Positions 34,331 to 43,962 of a stretch of DNA of 64,000 bases are shown here, piece after piece (the first letter of the stretch is position 1; every line of letters begins with the position of its first letter). The notes under the pieces were generated by a model. That model saw only the letters and a list, made by a program, of their open reading frames with translations. It made no database searches and was not told the origin of the DNA. The position numbers and the translations under genes were made by a program. The stretch is from Brucella haematophila (GTDB lineage Bacteria > Pseudomonadota > Alphaproteobacteria > Rhizobiales > Rhizobiaceae), in contig NZ_VCPE01000011.1 of the NCBI RefSeq assembly GCF_005938105.1, positions 124,001 to 188,000 of the forward strand, written 5' to 3'.

Positions 34331-35518
34331 ATGGAGATGCATTTGGCTTCGACGCCGTTTGGCAGTCGACCGATGACGGCTGCCTTGTTGGCAGCGCACC
34401 GCAATGCCCGGCAAATGCCACAAGACCTGACGGTCGATAAGTGGCAACTGCATCGTTGGTTGTGTGAAGCAAAGACGATCTATGGTCTGAATGATCGCTC
34501 GCTGGCAGTCCTGTCAGCATTGCTGTCCTTTCATCCGGACAATCAACTCAAGGCCAATGAAGGCCTGATCGTCTTCCCATCCAACAAGCAGTTGGCGTTG
34601 CGTGCCCATGGCATGGCAGACGCTACCTTGCGTCGTCATCTGAGCGCGCTGGTCGATGCCGGTTTCATTACCCGTCAGGATAGCCCAAACGGCAAACGCT
34701 ATGCACGTCGGGCCAAAGGCGGCGAATTACAGATCGCATTTGGCTTTTCGCTCGCTCCTTTGCTGTTGCGTGCAGATGAACTTGAAGCCTCTGCCGAACA
34801 GGTGAAGGCGGAAAAAGCTGCATTGCGCGAGCAGCGTGAACGTTTGACCTTGCTGCGTCGTGATATCGCCAAGCTGATTGAATTTGCCATGGTCGAGAAG
34901 CTTTCCGGAGATTGGCCAGCGATCAACCAGCGCTTCCGGGCCATTGTCGATGCGATTCCACGCCGTGCAGAGCGTGATGAACTGGCTTTGTTGGTTGCTG
35001 CAATGGAGACACTTTCGGCAGAAGTCGATAAGCTGTTGAATATTCATCAGAATACGGAAATTTTGAGCGGCAATGAGTCTCAAAATGAGCGGCAGCAAAT
35101 TGAATCGAATCCAGATTCCTATTTTGAAAAGGACAGCGTTTCGCAAATCGACCAGCGCCAGATCATAATCGACAAGACGCTGGCAGAACCTGCCGTATCG
35201 CTCGATATGGTTTTACGAGCTTGCCCGGAGATTGAAGCCTATTCATCGAGCCCGATCCGGCAATGGCACGGACTGGTTGATGCGGCTGAGACTGTACGCA
35301 GTTTCATCGGGATTGATGCAAAGCTCTATGATTTAGCCAAAAAGACGCTAGGAACCTATAATACGGCCATCGCAATTGCCTATATTCTCCAGCGTTATGA
35401 TCAAATTCGATCAGCGGGTGGATATCTGCGCATATTGACGGAGAAGGCTGCTGAAAGCGGTTTTTCGATCAAACCAATGATGATGGCCGCGCTGAACTAT
35501 CAGCTAAATAAAAAGTGA
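34331..35518 (+). CDS. repC: replication initiator RepC
   Basis: A 395-residue RepC. The N-terminal winged-helix region (about residues 50-120: VDKWQLHRWLCEAKTIYGLNDRS in part, then LRRHLSALVDAGFITRQDSPNGKRYARR) and the coiled-coil-rich middle with VKAEKAALREQRERL fit the family, and the length is usual. RepC starts replication at an origin that in this family lies within repC itself. AAGGTG is 7 bases before the ATG; another ATG two codons in is possible. Translation is expected to be limited by the ctRNA upstream. Confidence 0.95.
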   Translation: MEMHLASTPFGSRPMTAALLAAHRNARQMPQDLTVDKWQLHRWLCEAKTIYGLNDRSLAVLSALLSFHPDNQLKANEGLIVFPSNKQLALRAHGMADATLRRHLSALVDAGFITRQDSPNGKRYARRAKGGELQIAFGFSLAPLLLRADELEASAEQVKAEKAALREQRERLTLLRRDIAKLIEFAMVEKLSGDWPAINQRFRAIVDAIPRRAERDELALLVAAMETLSAEVDKLLNIHQNTEILSGNESQNERQQIESNPDSYFEKDSVSQIDQRQIIIDKTLAEPAVSLDMVLRACPEIEAYSSSPIRQWHGLVDAAETVRSFIGIDAKLYDLAKKTLGTYNTAIAIAYILQRYDQIRSAGGYLRILTEKAAESGFSIKPMMMAALNYQLNKK

Positions 35519-35613
35519 CCGCCAAAATATAGACAAACCCAGCATCAGAATGCTTGATTGATACTTATTCAACATTCTTGGCGAATAATGCTTCCGAAAA
35601 GAATAATGACGGA

Positions 35614-36084
35614 ATGCATTATATGTTTCTAATATTTTGGCAACTTTGTTTTGGAAGCTTCATAGGTCTGATCAATGTCATTCTACATGCATTGGCCACG
35701 ATCATAGTAATCAAGGTGACTCGACAACTTCATAAGTTACTACAAAAATACTCCATGCTCGCATTGATCCTGACCATGTCTGTGGCTGCATCGATCCTGC
35801 TGGCCACACAAGTCATCGAGATCATCATGTGGTCTCTGTCGTATATAGCGGTTTCCGCGATAGCGTCTGGTGCAGACGGACTATATTTCGCTTTCGTGAA
35901 CTTCACCTCCCTGGGATACGGAGATATAGTTCCGCTCGAACGCTGGCACCTCATGGGGCCAATGACCGCGATGAATGGAGTTTTGCTGTTTGGCTGGTCG
36001 ACGGCAGTTCTGTTTCAAGTCCTGACTTTTGCGCTCCAAAGTCAGAAACCGCAGAGCTTTCATTCAACTCCGGTAGCCGAATGA
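35614..36084 (+). CDS. two-transmembrane potassium-channel-like protein
   Basis: A membrane protein of about 156 residues with hydrophobic segments at the N-terminus, middle and C-terminus. It has a pore loop carrying the filter motif TSLGYGDIV, close to the canonical T-x-G-Y-G-D of K+ channels. Helix 2 follows (PMTAMNGVLLFGWSTAVLFQV). No cytoplasmic RCK or cyclic-nucleotide domain is attached. The start is uncertain: an in-frame TTG at 35554 and an ATG at 35623 are alternatives. It follows repC without an obvious terminator. Confidence 0.72.
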   Translation: MHYMFLIFWQLCFGSFIGLINVILHALATIIVIKVTRQLHKLLQKYSMLALILTMSVAASILLATQVIEIIMWSLSYIAVSAIASGADGLYFAFVNFTSLGYGDIVPLERWHLMGPMTAMNGVLLFGWSTAVLFQVLTFALQSQKPQSFHSTPVAE

Positions 36085-36163
36085 AAGAGCGGCCCGCAAG
36101 GGAGCGCCGTCCCGGACAACGATTCGACACGAATGATATTTCTAGATCTGGAGTCTTCACACA

Positions 36164-36826
36164 GTGAATTTGGCCATCGATTTCATCAAATATGTTTCTA
36201 TCGTCTTCATTGGCCTTCTGCCGATCATGAACCCGCTCACCACTATTCCGCTCTACATGGCTTTGACCAAGCGGATGAGCAAGGAGAACAAGCAAAAGCA
36301 AGCCATAAAGACCTGCATCTACGCATTCTCCATTCTGACGGCTTTTCTGCTGCTGGGGCAGGGGATTATCGCGCTGTTCAATATTTCGCTGCCCGGCATC
36401 CGGGTGGCAGGCGGCATCATCATCATGATCCTGGCGCTTCGGATGATCTTTTCCGGCGAGGATACGTCTTCAGAGGTCAATGTCGAGCCTTCCGAGATCA
36501 AGAAGGCTGAGATTGATTATTCCTTCTCGCCGCTTGCCATGCCCAGTCTTGCAGGACCGGGATCGATTGCCGTGGTGATGAGTTTTGGTTCGCAAATACC
36601 GGCAGAACACACGATCATCGGCCACGTCATCGTTATCGTAGCCATTCTGTTGACGGTCAGCATCGCTTATGCAGCGCTGTCATCGGCGACTTTCATCGAG
36701 AAAATGCTTGGCGAACACGGCATGCAGGCGATCACCAAGATCATGGGCTTTCTCCTGACCTGCATTGCCGTGCAGTTTCTGGCTTCCGGCGTCCACGATT
36801 TCTATATCGAGTTCGCCAAGCTGTAG
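36164..36826 (+). CDS. MarC-family integral membrane protein
   Basis: A 220-residue MarC/UPF0056 protein with six predicted membrane segments. The family's MNPLTTIPLYMALT motif lies near residue 23 and AMPSLAGPGSIAVVMSF near residue 125. Its function is unknown; an early link to multidrug resistance was not confirmed. A GTG at 36164 is used as the start and a weak GGAG lies 11 bases upstream. It ends 13 bases before an inverted copy of the intergenic repeat. Confidence 0.82.
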   Translation: MNLAIDFIKYVSIVFIGLLPIMNPLTTIPLYMALTKRMSKENKQKQAIKTCIYAFSILTAFLLLGQGIIALFNISLPGIRVAGGIIIMILALRMIFSGEDTSSEVNVEPSEIKKAEIDYSFSPLAMPSLAGPGSIAVVMSFGSQIPAEHTIIGHVIVIVAILLTVSIAYAALSSATFIEKMLGEHGMQAITKIMGFLLTCIAVQFLASGVHDFYIEFAKL

Positions 36827-36838
36827 GCTTTGCTTTTC

Positions 36839-36890
36839 TTTACGCATTATCCAACGCAAAACCGCTTCACACTTTTGCTGGAAATGCTCT
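36839..36890. repeat. RIME-like intergenic repeat, copy B (inverted relative to copy A)
   Basis: The reverse complement starts AGAGCATTTCCAGCAAAAGT and contains GCGGTTTTGCGTTGGATAAT, matching copy A at both ends but lacking its inner and 3' palindromes. It separates the convergent marC and emrB genes. Confidence 0.6.
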
Positions 36891-38433
36891 ATTCCATGGC
36901 GATGGTGTGATCGACTTCCTGCGCAACCTTTGGCTTGCGGAGCAAGAGAACAAGCGGCATCGCCATGAGCGACATCAGCATCAGCAGCTTGAAATCATCG
37001 ATATAGGAGATGACGGTCGCTTGCTGCGTGATGATGTTATCAAGAAGCGCGCGTCCGGCAGCCGTGGTCGGGTTGAGATATTGCGAAACAATCGCGCTGT
37101 CGAAATTATGATTGAACGGCGTGACATAAGCGCTGATATCCGCGTGGTTGGCCTGAACATTTTCTGTCAGAAGCGCTGAAACCACCGAAATGCCGACGCT
37201 CGATCCGATATTGCGCGAGAGATTGTACAAGCCGGTGCCGTCGCCACGCAAATGGGCGGGGAGGGTGGAAAAGGCAATCGTGGTCAGCGGCACGAACAGG
37301 AAGCCCAGACCCGCGCCCTGAATGAAGCCGACCCGTACGATAGTCCATTGCGAAATATTGGGCGTCCAGCCCGTCATTTCATACATGGCCCAGGCCGTCA
37401 GTCCGAGACCGGTCAAAAGCAAATAGCGTGAATCGACACGGCCAATCAGTTTGCCGACCAGGAACATGCAGGCCATGGTTCCCATGCCACGCGGACCCAT
37501 CACGATACCGGCTGTGGTCACCGGATAACCCATCAGGGTCTGGAGATAAGGCGTCATCAACGCCAGCGATGCCAGATAGGTCACGCCGATAATGAAGATG
37601 AAGAGCATACTTACCGCAAAATTGCGGTCCAGAAACAGCTGCGGTTTGACGAAAGAATTCTCCGCGGTGAATGTGTGCACCACAAGCAGGTAAAGCGCTG
37701 CCGCACAAACCAGCGACTCGATGACGATTTCGCTCGATGAAAACCAGTCCATCTGCTCGCCGCGATCAAGAAACAATTGCAGCGAGGCAATGGCAAGACT
37801 GAGCAGACCGAAGCCGGTCCAGTCGAGACGCGCCATTCGATCTATCTTGGTTTCGGACACGAAGACCATGATCCCGGCAAAAGCCAGCGCACCAATTGGC
37901 ACATTGATATAGAAAACCCAGCGCCAGCTCATATTGTCGGTGAGCCAGCCGCCGATGACGGGTCCGAGAACTGGCCCAACCATCACCGAAACGCCGAAAA
38001 GTGCCATGGCGGAGCCACGTTCTTCCAGCGTGTAGATATCGAGCAGAATGCCTTGCGACAGCGGCACCAGTGAAGCGCCGAACAGGCCCTGCAAAAGACG
38101 GAAGCCGACAATCTGCGGCAGGGATTGCGCCAGACCACACAGAACGGAGGCCAGAACAAAGCCCGCAATGGCTGCCAGCAGCACGCGCTTGCGGCCGAAT
38201 TTCGCGGCCAGAAAGCCCGATGGCGGCGTCATGATCGCGGCTGCCACGATATAGGAGGTCAGCACCCAGTTGATCTGGTCGGCGCTTGCCGAAACGCTGC
38301 CCTGAATATAGGGCAGGGCGACATTGGCAATCGTCGTATCCAGCGCCTGCATGATGACCGCGAGAATGACGCAAGCGGTGATCGCGCCGCGATGTGCGAC
38401 GATAGACGCGCCGGAAATGGCGACGTTAGACAT
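36889..38433 (-). CDS. emrB: EmrB/QacA-type multidrug efflux MFS transporter (DHA2)
   Basis: A 514-residue drug:H+ antiporter with fourteen predicted membrane segments. DTTIANVALPYIQGS in helix 1 is the D1 motif and FLAAKFGRKRVLL is the loop motif. Motif C-like GPVLGPVIGGWL lies in helix 5. It works with the adjacent EmrA membrane-fusion protein to export hydrophobic compounds. The ATG at 38433 overlaps the emrA stop by 8 bases; an upstream in-frame start would lie inside emrA. Confidence 0.9.
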   Translation of the reverse strand: MSNVAISGASIVAHRGAITACVILAVIMQALDTTIANVALPYIQGSVSASADQINWVLTSYIVAAAIMTPPSGFLAAKFGRKRVLLAAIAGFVLASVLCGLAQSLPQIVGFRLLQGLFGASLVPLSQGILLDIYTLEERGSAMALFGVSVMVGPVLGPVIGGWLTDNMSWRWVFYINVPIGALAFAGIMVFVSETKIDRMARLDWTGFGLLSLAIASLQLFLDRGEQMDWFSSSEIVIESLVCAAALYLLVVHTFTAENSFVKPQLFLDRNFAVSMLFIFIIGVTYLASLALMTPYLQTLMGYPVTTAGIVMGPRGMGTMACMFLVGKLIGRVDSRYLLLTGLGLTAWAMYEMTGWTPNISQWTIVRVGFIQGAGLGFLFVPLTTIAFSTLPAHLRGDGTGLYNLSRNIGSSVGISVVSALLTENVQANHADISAYVTPFNHNFDSAIVSQYLNPTTAAGRALLDNIITQQATVISYIDDFKLLMLMSLMAMPLVLLLRKPKVAQEVDHTIAME

Positions 38434-39640
38434 GGTTTCCACCGCCGAAAAGATTGGTAATGAAGCGCGGCAAGCCGCGCGGGTGGCCGGTATCGACTTC
38501 AACATTGACGCTCATGCCGACACGCAGCGGCGGCTGGCCGTTCTTATTGTCGATGCTGACACGCATGGGGATGCGCTGCACGACCTTGACCCAGTTGCCA
38601 GACGTATTCTGGGCTGGCAGCAGCGAGAAGCTGGAACCTGAAGCCGGGCTGATGCTGGCGACTTTGCCTTCCCAGCGCGCATCGGGATAGGTATCCACCG
38701 AGATCGTAACCGGCTGGCCGGGTTCGATCCCCGTCAGTTCGGTTTCCTTCGGATTGGCGGTGATCCAGAGATGATCGGACGAAACCAGCGAGAATGCCTG
38801 TTGCGCTGCTTGCAGATAGGAGCCGACCTGCAGGCTGTTCACATTGGTAACGATGCCGTCAAACGGCGCGCGAATGGTGGCGTCATTAAGCTGGCGCTGG
38901 GCTTCATCGACCTTGGCCTTGGCTTGCAGATAAAGCGGGTTCTGTTCCACCGGCTGGTCAGCATTGCCGCCGAGTTGAGCCAGCGCCGATTGGGCTTGCG
39001 CCTTGGCCACGGCAACCTTCTGCTGGGCGGCATCGAGATCGTGCTTTGCCTGATCGAATGTCGCGCGCGATGATGCGCTGGTCGCTACGAGATCCTGTTG
39101 CCGCTTGAATGTGGCCTGATAGAAGGGCAGATCGGCTTCGGCCTGCGTGATTTCGGCAAGCGATTGCTGATAGCTGGCCTGAAGGCCCAATATCTGGTTG
39201 CGCACCTGGCCGAGTTCGGCCTGAGCACCTTCAAGCGCAATGGCAAAGGAATCCGGCTTCAGGCGAAACAGCACCTGACCGGCTTTGACCAGCTCGTTTT
39301 CTTGCACATCGATACCGGCGACAAGGCCCGAAACATCGGTCGAGATGCCCACCATATCGGCCTGCACATAGGCATTATCTGTCGAAACATAGCGCCCGCC
39401 GGTGACGTAGAAATAGCCGCCGACAACAAGCGCCAGCGGCAGAAGCGAAAACATCATGCGGCGGCGCTTCAACCGGCGACGCGCGGCGATGTCGCTCGCG
39501 CTCGGCTTCAGAGCCGCGTCGATGGCGCTTTGCGGCTGCGCGGCCGGACCAGTGCTTTCGGCGTGGGTTTCCTGACGTGCTTCAGGCTCATCCCGTTCGA
39601 TAGCGGCGGGATGTTTTACGATATTGGACGTATCAGTCAT
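38426..39640 (-). CDS. emrA: EmrA/HlyD-type periplasmic adaptor
   Basis: A 404-residue membrane-fusion protein. One N-terminal membrane helix (FSLLPLALVVGGYFYVTGG; about residues 66-84) is followed by a biotinyl-lipoyl-like domain (VQADMVGISTDVSGLVAGI), a long alpha-helical hairpin rich in A, Q and E (about residues 135-260), and a beta-barrel region. It links EmrB to an outer-membrane channel encoded elsewhere. It overlaps the regulator gene upstream by 8 bases and emrB downstream, forming a marR-emrA-emrB operon. Confidence 0.9.
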   Translation of the reverse strand: MTDTSNIVKHPAAIERDEPEARQETHAESTGPAAQPQSAIDAALKPSASDIAARRRLKRRRMMFSLLPLALVVGGYFYVTGGRYVSTDNAYVQADMVGISTDVSGLVAGIDVQENELVKAGQVLFRLKPDSFAIALEGAQAELGQVRNQILGLQASYQQSLAEITQAEADLPFYQATFKRQQDLVATSASSRATFDQAKHDLDAAQQKVAVAKAQAQSALAQLGGNADQPVEQNPLYLQAKAKVDEAQRQLNDATIRAPFDGIVTNVNSLQVGSYLQAAQQAFSLVSSDHLWITANPKETELTGIEPGQPVTISVDTYPDARWEGKVASISPASGSSFSLLPAQNTSGNWVKVVQRIPMRVSIDNKNGQPPLRVGMSVNVEVDTGHPRGLPRFITNLFGGGNHV

Positions 39641-40121
39641 GATCTGTATCTTCGTTGACGATTTCAGAACTTGCGGGAGACCGGCAAGCCCGGGAGAGAT
39701 TGTCTTTCATCGACAGGAGGGTCTGGATCAGCTGTTCCTGATCCGCCTGTGAAACACCTTCAAGCGCTTCGGCACGGGTCTGGCCGCCGAGCACGCGCAT
39801 ATCTTCCAGAAGCGGCATCGCCGCCTCACATATGTAAATCAGATGCGCACGCCGATCGGTCGGGTGGGGCCGTCTTTCGACAAATCCCTGTTCGACGAGC
39901 CGGTCGAGAATGCGCGTGAGGGTTATAGCCTCCACATCCAGCAGATCAGCCAGACTGCGTTGCATGATCCCGTCATTCTTCGAGAGGAATGCCAGCGTTT
40001 GCCACTGGGCCCGTGTCAGGCCAGTTCCGCGTGCGCGCTGTTCAAAACGTTTGCGAAGAAGGCGGGCAACATCATGCAACAGAAAACCGAGAACGCGGGT
40101 GTCCGCCACTTGTATGCCCAC
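39633..40121 (-). CDS. MarR-family regulator of the emrAB operon
   Basis: A 162-residue MarR protein. The winged helix (about residues 45-105) includes GIMQRSLADLLDVEAITLTR and the wing VERRPHPTDRRAHLIY. It is the first gene of the marR-emrA-emrB operon and probably represses it, with release by efflux substrates as for EmrR. The GTG at 40121 is used; another GTG four codons later is possible. A 7-bp inverted repeat spaced two helical turns lies just upstream. Confidence 0.86.
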   Translation of the reverse strand: MGIQVADTRVLGFLLHDVARLLRKRFEQRARGTGLTRAQWQTLAFLSKNDGIMQRSLADLLDVEAITLTRILDRLVEQGFVERRPHPTDRRAHLIYICEAAMPLLEDMRVLGGQTRAEALEGVSQADQEQLIQTLLSMKDNLSRACRSPASSEIVNEDTDHD

Positions 40122-40127
40122 TTATTT

Positions 40128-40155
40128 ATAAGCTACCTTATTATTTGCAGCTTAT
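40128..40155. promoter_or_regulatory. candidate MarR operator of the emr operon
   Basis: ATAAGCT at 40128-40134 and AGCTTAT at 40149-40155 form an inverted repeat with centres 21 bases apart (two turns), directly upstream of the regulator's start codon. Confidence 0.45.
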
Positions 40156-40251
40156 GACAAATGTCTTGAACATGGCAAGCGAATTGGATCGCCGGCTTGC
40201 GCCAGCGATGTCACAATCACGTGACAACTTGTTGGGAGAGGGCGCTGACGA

Positions 40252-41640
40252 TCAGTACGCTGGTTGCGGCGCGACGGCCTCCAGCCACTGTGCGCGATAG
40301 GCGGCATAGGCGTTGCCGGAAGCATCATCGTCTGGCTGATAGCTTCTGCCGTGCTTTTCCTGGGGCGCAGCACCTGCTAGCAAGCCAGCACCGGTGGCCG
40401 TACCGGTTGATCCGGCAATGGCCTCAACCTCGCGTCCGGAGAAATTCGCCAATGCTTTCAGATAAATAGCATTATCGGAAAAAGGGCCCTCGACCACAAT
40501 TGGTCCCTTGGCGCCCAATAGGCCAAGACAGCTCTCCGTCATCAGCGCGGCATAGATACACGCAGCCGCATAGCGTTCGGCATCGCTTGCCTGATCCGCG
40601 TTGCGCCAACGCAGGTGTGTGTCGGGGAAAGGGCCGCAGCCCGGAACGGCTGAAGGCAGAGCCATAATCCCGCGATGCAGAGCCTGCGCGGCAAGCCTAT
40701 CGTATTCAGCAGGCGAGGGCTTTAGCAGCCCTTCGGTCATCAGATCGAATTCGCGCCCGCCCATATAGCGCGCCGAAGGCACGGCTTGCCCATAGGCATC
40801 GACATTGGCGAGCGTATCGCGCTTCGGGTCCAGCTGGTCGAGATTGCCGCCAACGGCAAAGCTCACCACCCATGTGCCAGTCGAAACCACCGAAAACGGG
40901 CCTCTACGATCCATCAAATGTGCGAGCAGCGATGCGTTGGAATCGTGAATGCCGCAATGTACCGGAACGGGCGAGGGCAGTCCGATATCGGTCGCGATCT
41001 CGGGCAGCAGCGGCCCAAGCGCATCGAAGGCGGAGCGCAGCGGCGGGAATTTTTCGCGAATGTCCAGTCGGTCGACAAGCGCCGAAAAAGCCGATTGCTT
41101 CGGCAGCCACAAATCCGTGTGGCAGCCAAGCGAGGTCACTTCCGATGCGGCAATGCCGGTCAGACGCCATGCCCAATATTGCGGGTAGGTGAATATGAAA
41201 TGCGTGCGCGCAAAATCGGCAGGAAAGACCGTTTTCAGATAGTGAAGCTGCGCACCGAGATTGAGGCCGAGCGACAGGGTCGGCGAAAACGTATCACGAA
41301 AATCCGGCTTTATGGCCGCATAGGCGGCACGGATATCGGCTGGATATTCGAGTTCATAGTCGAGAACCGGCATTGCCAGCGTGCCGTCTTCAGCAACGAG
41401 GGCCGCCGACGCGCCATGCGTGGTGATGGAAATGGCATCGAAGCCCGGCTCGTGCGCAAATTCCGCCAGGCTTGCCAGAAAGAAACGCCAAAGCGCCTCG
41501 ATATCATAATGCGGATAGGGGCCGTCGCGCAGAACGGTGTTCGGCATGCGGCGCGCGGCAATTTCCTCGCCGCCTGACGCATCGAGCACGACGACTTTAG
41601 CATTGGTCTTGCCGATATCGAGAATGGCGATGCGCTTCAT
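40252..41640 (-). CDS. rhaK: L-rhamnulose kinase (FGGY family)
   Basis: A 462-residue FGGY carbohydrate kinase. The N-terminal phosphate motif [15 protein letters not shown] and the second ATPase motif with [13 protein letters not shown] and STGTWVVSF are clear. It phosphorylates L-rhamnulose. The ATG at 41640 overlaps the mutarotase stop (ATGA). It is last in the rhaRSTPQUK cluster. In Rhizobium leguminosarum the equivalent kinase is also needed for the ABC transporter to work, so the same dual role is possible here. Confidence 0.88.
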   Translation of the reverse strand: MKRIAILDIGKTNAKVVVLDASGGEEIAARRMPNTVLRDGPYPHYDIEALWRFFLASLAEFAHEPGFDAISITTHGASAALVAEDGTLAMPVLDYELEYPADIRAAYAAIKPDFRDTFSPTLSLGLNLGAQLHYLKTVFPADFARTHFIFTYPQYWAWRLTGIAASEVTSLGCHTDLWLPKQSAFSALVDRLDIREKFPPLRSAFDALGPLLPEIATDIGLPSPVPVHCGIHDSNASLLAHLMDRRGPFSVVSTGTWVVSFAVGGNLDQLDPKRDTLANVDAYGQAVPSARYMGGREFDLMTEGLLKPSPAEYDRLAAQALHRGIMALPSAVPGCGPFPDTHLRWRNADQASDAERYAAACIYAALMTESCLGLLGAKGPIVVEGPFSDNAIYLKALANFSGREVEAIAGSTGTATGAGLLAGAAPQEKHGRSYQPDDDASGNAYAAYRAQWLEAVAPQPAY

Positions 41641-41957
41641 GACATGTGAAACACTGGCTTGAGATCGACAGAAACCGGCGAATTGTCGGGGTTCGTCGCC
41701 ATGATGTCGGCCATATGCGCCCACCATTTCTTCATGACGGGATGGTCGGGCAGAGCCGCCATGCCGTGCCCGGCGCTGCGCGACAGTACGCCGAACAAAA
41801 TGTTGGTTTCTTCATCGAGATAGATCGCATAGTCCGACACGCCAGCCGCGTGCAGAAGTTCGACCAGTTCGGGCCAGATCTTGTCATGGCGGCGGCGATA
41901 TTCCGCTTCCATGCCCGGATTAAGCGTCATGCGAAATGCGTAGCGTTCGGTGGTCAT
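41637..41957 (-). CDS. rhaM: L-rhamnose mutarotase
   Basis: A 106-residue mutarotase (called rhaU in rhizobia) that interconverts alpha and beta anomers of L-rhamnose. The family hallmarks [22 protein letters not shown] and [13 protein letters not shown]-like [16 protein letters not shown] are present, with a terminal KPVFHM. It overlaps both neighbours by four bases (ATGA), so the genes are translationally coupled. Confidence 0.92.
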   Translation of the reverse strand: MTTERYAFRMTLNPGMEAEYRRRHDKIWPELVELLHAAGVSDYAIYLDEETNILFGVLSRSAGHGMAALPDHPVMKKWWAHMADIMATNPDNSPVSVDLKPVFHMS

Positions 41958-42964
41958 GTCGCGCGCCTCCCCTTGAACTGCCGGATCAGGATCGGCAGCG
42001 AAATGGTGATGATGAGCAGGAGGCCGATGAAGATCGACATGACGATGCCCGGCACGTTGAGAAGGCCTAGCCCGAAGGTCACAAGGCCCATCACGAAAGC
42101 CGCAATCACCACGCCGACAATGGTGCCCGATCCGCCGAGGATCGATACGCCGCCCAGCACGACCATAGTGACGATTTCCAGTTCCCAGCCTTGCGCGATA
42201 GACGGGCGCGTGGAGCCGAGGCGCGACGTCAGGCAGACGGCGGCGATACCGCTCATCACGCCGGTCATCAGAAAAAGCACGAATTTTGTTTTTTCTACCG
42301 GAATGCCGGAAAAGCGGGCCGCGAACTCATTATTGCCGATGGCATAGATGCGGCGTCCGAAGCTGGTGGCATGTAAGAGCATGCCAAACAGCACCGCGAA
42401 GAGAATGAACAGCACGAATTCGAACGAAAAGACCCAGAAGACATAGCCCTGTCCGAAATAGGCAAAGCTTTCCGGATAGCCGCCAAAGGCCTGATCGCCG
42501 AGCACGATATAGGAAATGCCGCGGAAAAGGCTCATCGTGCCGATGGTCACGACGATGGATGGCAGTTTCAGCCCGGCCACCAGCCCGCCATTGATTGCGC
42601 CGCAGACAAGGCCGGTGCCAATGCCGATGGCGACCAGACCCGGCGTGCCGACGCCAGCCTGCGCAGCCGCACCCATCGCGGTCGAGGAAAGTGCAATGAT
42701 CGCAGCGACCGAGAGGTCGATTTCACCGGAAATGATGAGCAGCGTCATCGCAAAGGCGATCAGCGCCTTTTCGGTGAAGTTGAACGTGGCGTCGGAGAGG
42801 TTCCACGCATCGAGAAAATAGGGTGAGGCGAAGGAATTCGCGATGAAGATCGCAATCGCCACGCCAAGCAGCAGCATTTCCCAGCTTGCAAAGATGCGCG
42901 AGAAGGGCGTTCCGAGGCGGTCGGGAATATGACGGCGCTGGTCGTTCATGTCCATCTGGCTCAT
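41954..42964 (-). CDS. rhaQ: rhamnose ABC transporter permease RhaQ
   Basis: A 336-residue RbsC/AraH-type permease with about ten hydrophobic segments and the family motifs [15 protein letters not shown] and [15 protein letters not shown]. It forms the membrane pore together with RhaP. Both ends overlap neighbouring genes by four bases. Which of the two permeases is P or Q is assigned from the conserved order T-P-Q-U-K. Confidence 0.88.
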   Translation of the reverse strand: MSQMDMNDQRRHIPDRLGTPFSRIFASWEMLLLGVAIAIFIANSFASPYFLDAWNLSDATFNFTEKALIAFAMTLLIISGEIDLSVAAIIALSSTAMGAAAQAGVGTPGLVAIGIGTGLVCGAINGGLVAGLKLPSIVVTIGTMSLFRGISYIVLGDQAFGGYPESFAYFGQGYVFWVFSFEFVLFILFAVLFGMLLHATSFGRRIYAIGNNEFAARFSGIPVEKTKFVLFLMTGVMSGIAAVCLTSRLGSTRPSIAQGWELEIVTMVVLGGVSILGGSGTIVGVVIAAFVMGLVTFGLGLLNVPGIVMSIFIGLLLIITISLPILIRQFKGRRAT

Positions 42965-43959
42965 GCCGCAACCTCCTCATAAGTCTTCGCGGCCTTGTCG
43001 CGCAGGATGATGCGTCCGCGCCGCTTTTCCTGACGTGCATTGAAAATCACCGCCAGAATGATCACGGAACCGGAGATCGCCATCTGCCAGAAGGGCGATA
43101 TGTCGATGACCGGCAAAGCGTTTTTGATGACACCGAGAAACAGCGCGCCCAGAACGGCACCGGCAACTGTGCCGATGCCACCGAGCGTTGAGATACCGCC
43201 GATGACGCAGGCCGCAACGCTGTCGAGTTCAAAACCATTGGCGATATCGACATAGGCGACGGCATAGCGCGACACCCAGAGATAGCCGCACAGCCCGGCA
43301 AGCGCACCCGAAAGCACAAAGGCGAAGAAGCGCGTGCGGCCAACATCGATGCCGGTATAGACGGCGGCGGTCGGATTGCCGCCGGAAGCATAAAGGGCGC
43401 GGCCGAAGAATGTCCGCGTCAGCAGCACATAGACGAGCGCGACAATCAGGATCGCCGTCCAGCCCAAGAGCGGCAGGCCGAGAAAAGGCGTGCGTGGCGT
43501 GTTGAGGAAGGGCGCTGTCATCTGATGTGCATTCACCCATGCGCCGCCGGACAGCACAAAGGCCATGCCGCGATAAATGGTGAGCGTGCCAAGCGTGACG
43601 ACAATCGCCGGAATATTGAGCTTCCAGACGAGAATGCCGTTGATTGCGCCCAAAACCGCACCGATGCCGATGGCAAGCACGATCAGCAGCACCAGCGGCA
43701 GGCCCGGATAGGTGGCGTTGAGCATCGCCACGGCCATGCCGGTAAAGGCGAGATTGGCAGCAACCGACAGATCGATGGATTTGGTCAAGATTACTGCCAT
43801 TTGTCCGAGCGCGATGATGATCAGGATTGACGTGTCGTTGAAGATGCCCGCCAGATTGCCGACGCTGGCAAAGCCCGGCGCGCGGCTTGCAAACAGGCCC
43901 ACCAGTAGCGCGATGATGACGAGGAGCAGGAGTTCCCGCTGTTTCAGCAACTGTTTCAT
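42961..43959 (-). CDS. rhaP: rhamnose ABC transporter permease RhaP
   Basis: A 332-residue RbsC-type permease. KSIDLSVAANLAFTGMA and GGISTLGGIGTVAGAVLG are the characteristic segments. It follows the ATPase gene with a 3-base gap and overlaps rhaQ by four bases. Confidence 0.88.
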   Translation of the reverse strand: MKQLLKQRELLLLVIIALLVGLFASRAPGFASVGNLAGIFNDTSILIIIALGQMAVILTKSIDLSVAANLAFTGMAVAMLNATYPGLPLVLLIVLAIGIGAVLGAINGILVWKLNIPAIVVTLGTLTIYRGMAFVLSGGAWVNAHQMTAPFLNTPRTPFLGLPLLGWTAILIVALVYVLLTRTFFGRALYASGGNPTAAVYTGIDVGRTRFFAFVLSGALAGLCGYLWVSRYAVAYVDIANGFELDSVAACVIGGISTLGGIGTVAGAVLGALFLGVIKNALPVIDISPFWQMAISGSVIILAVIFNARQEKRRGRIILRDKAAKTYEEVAA

Positions 43960-43962
43960 GAT

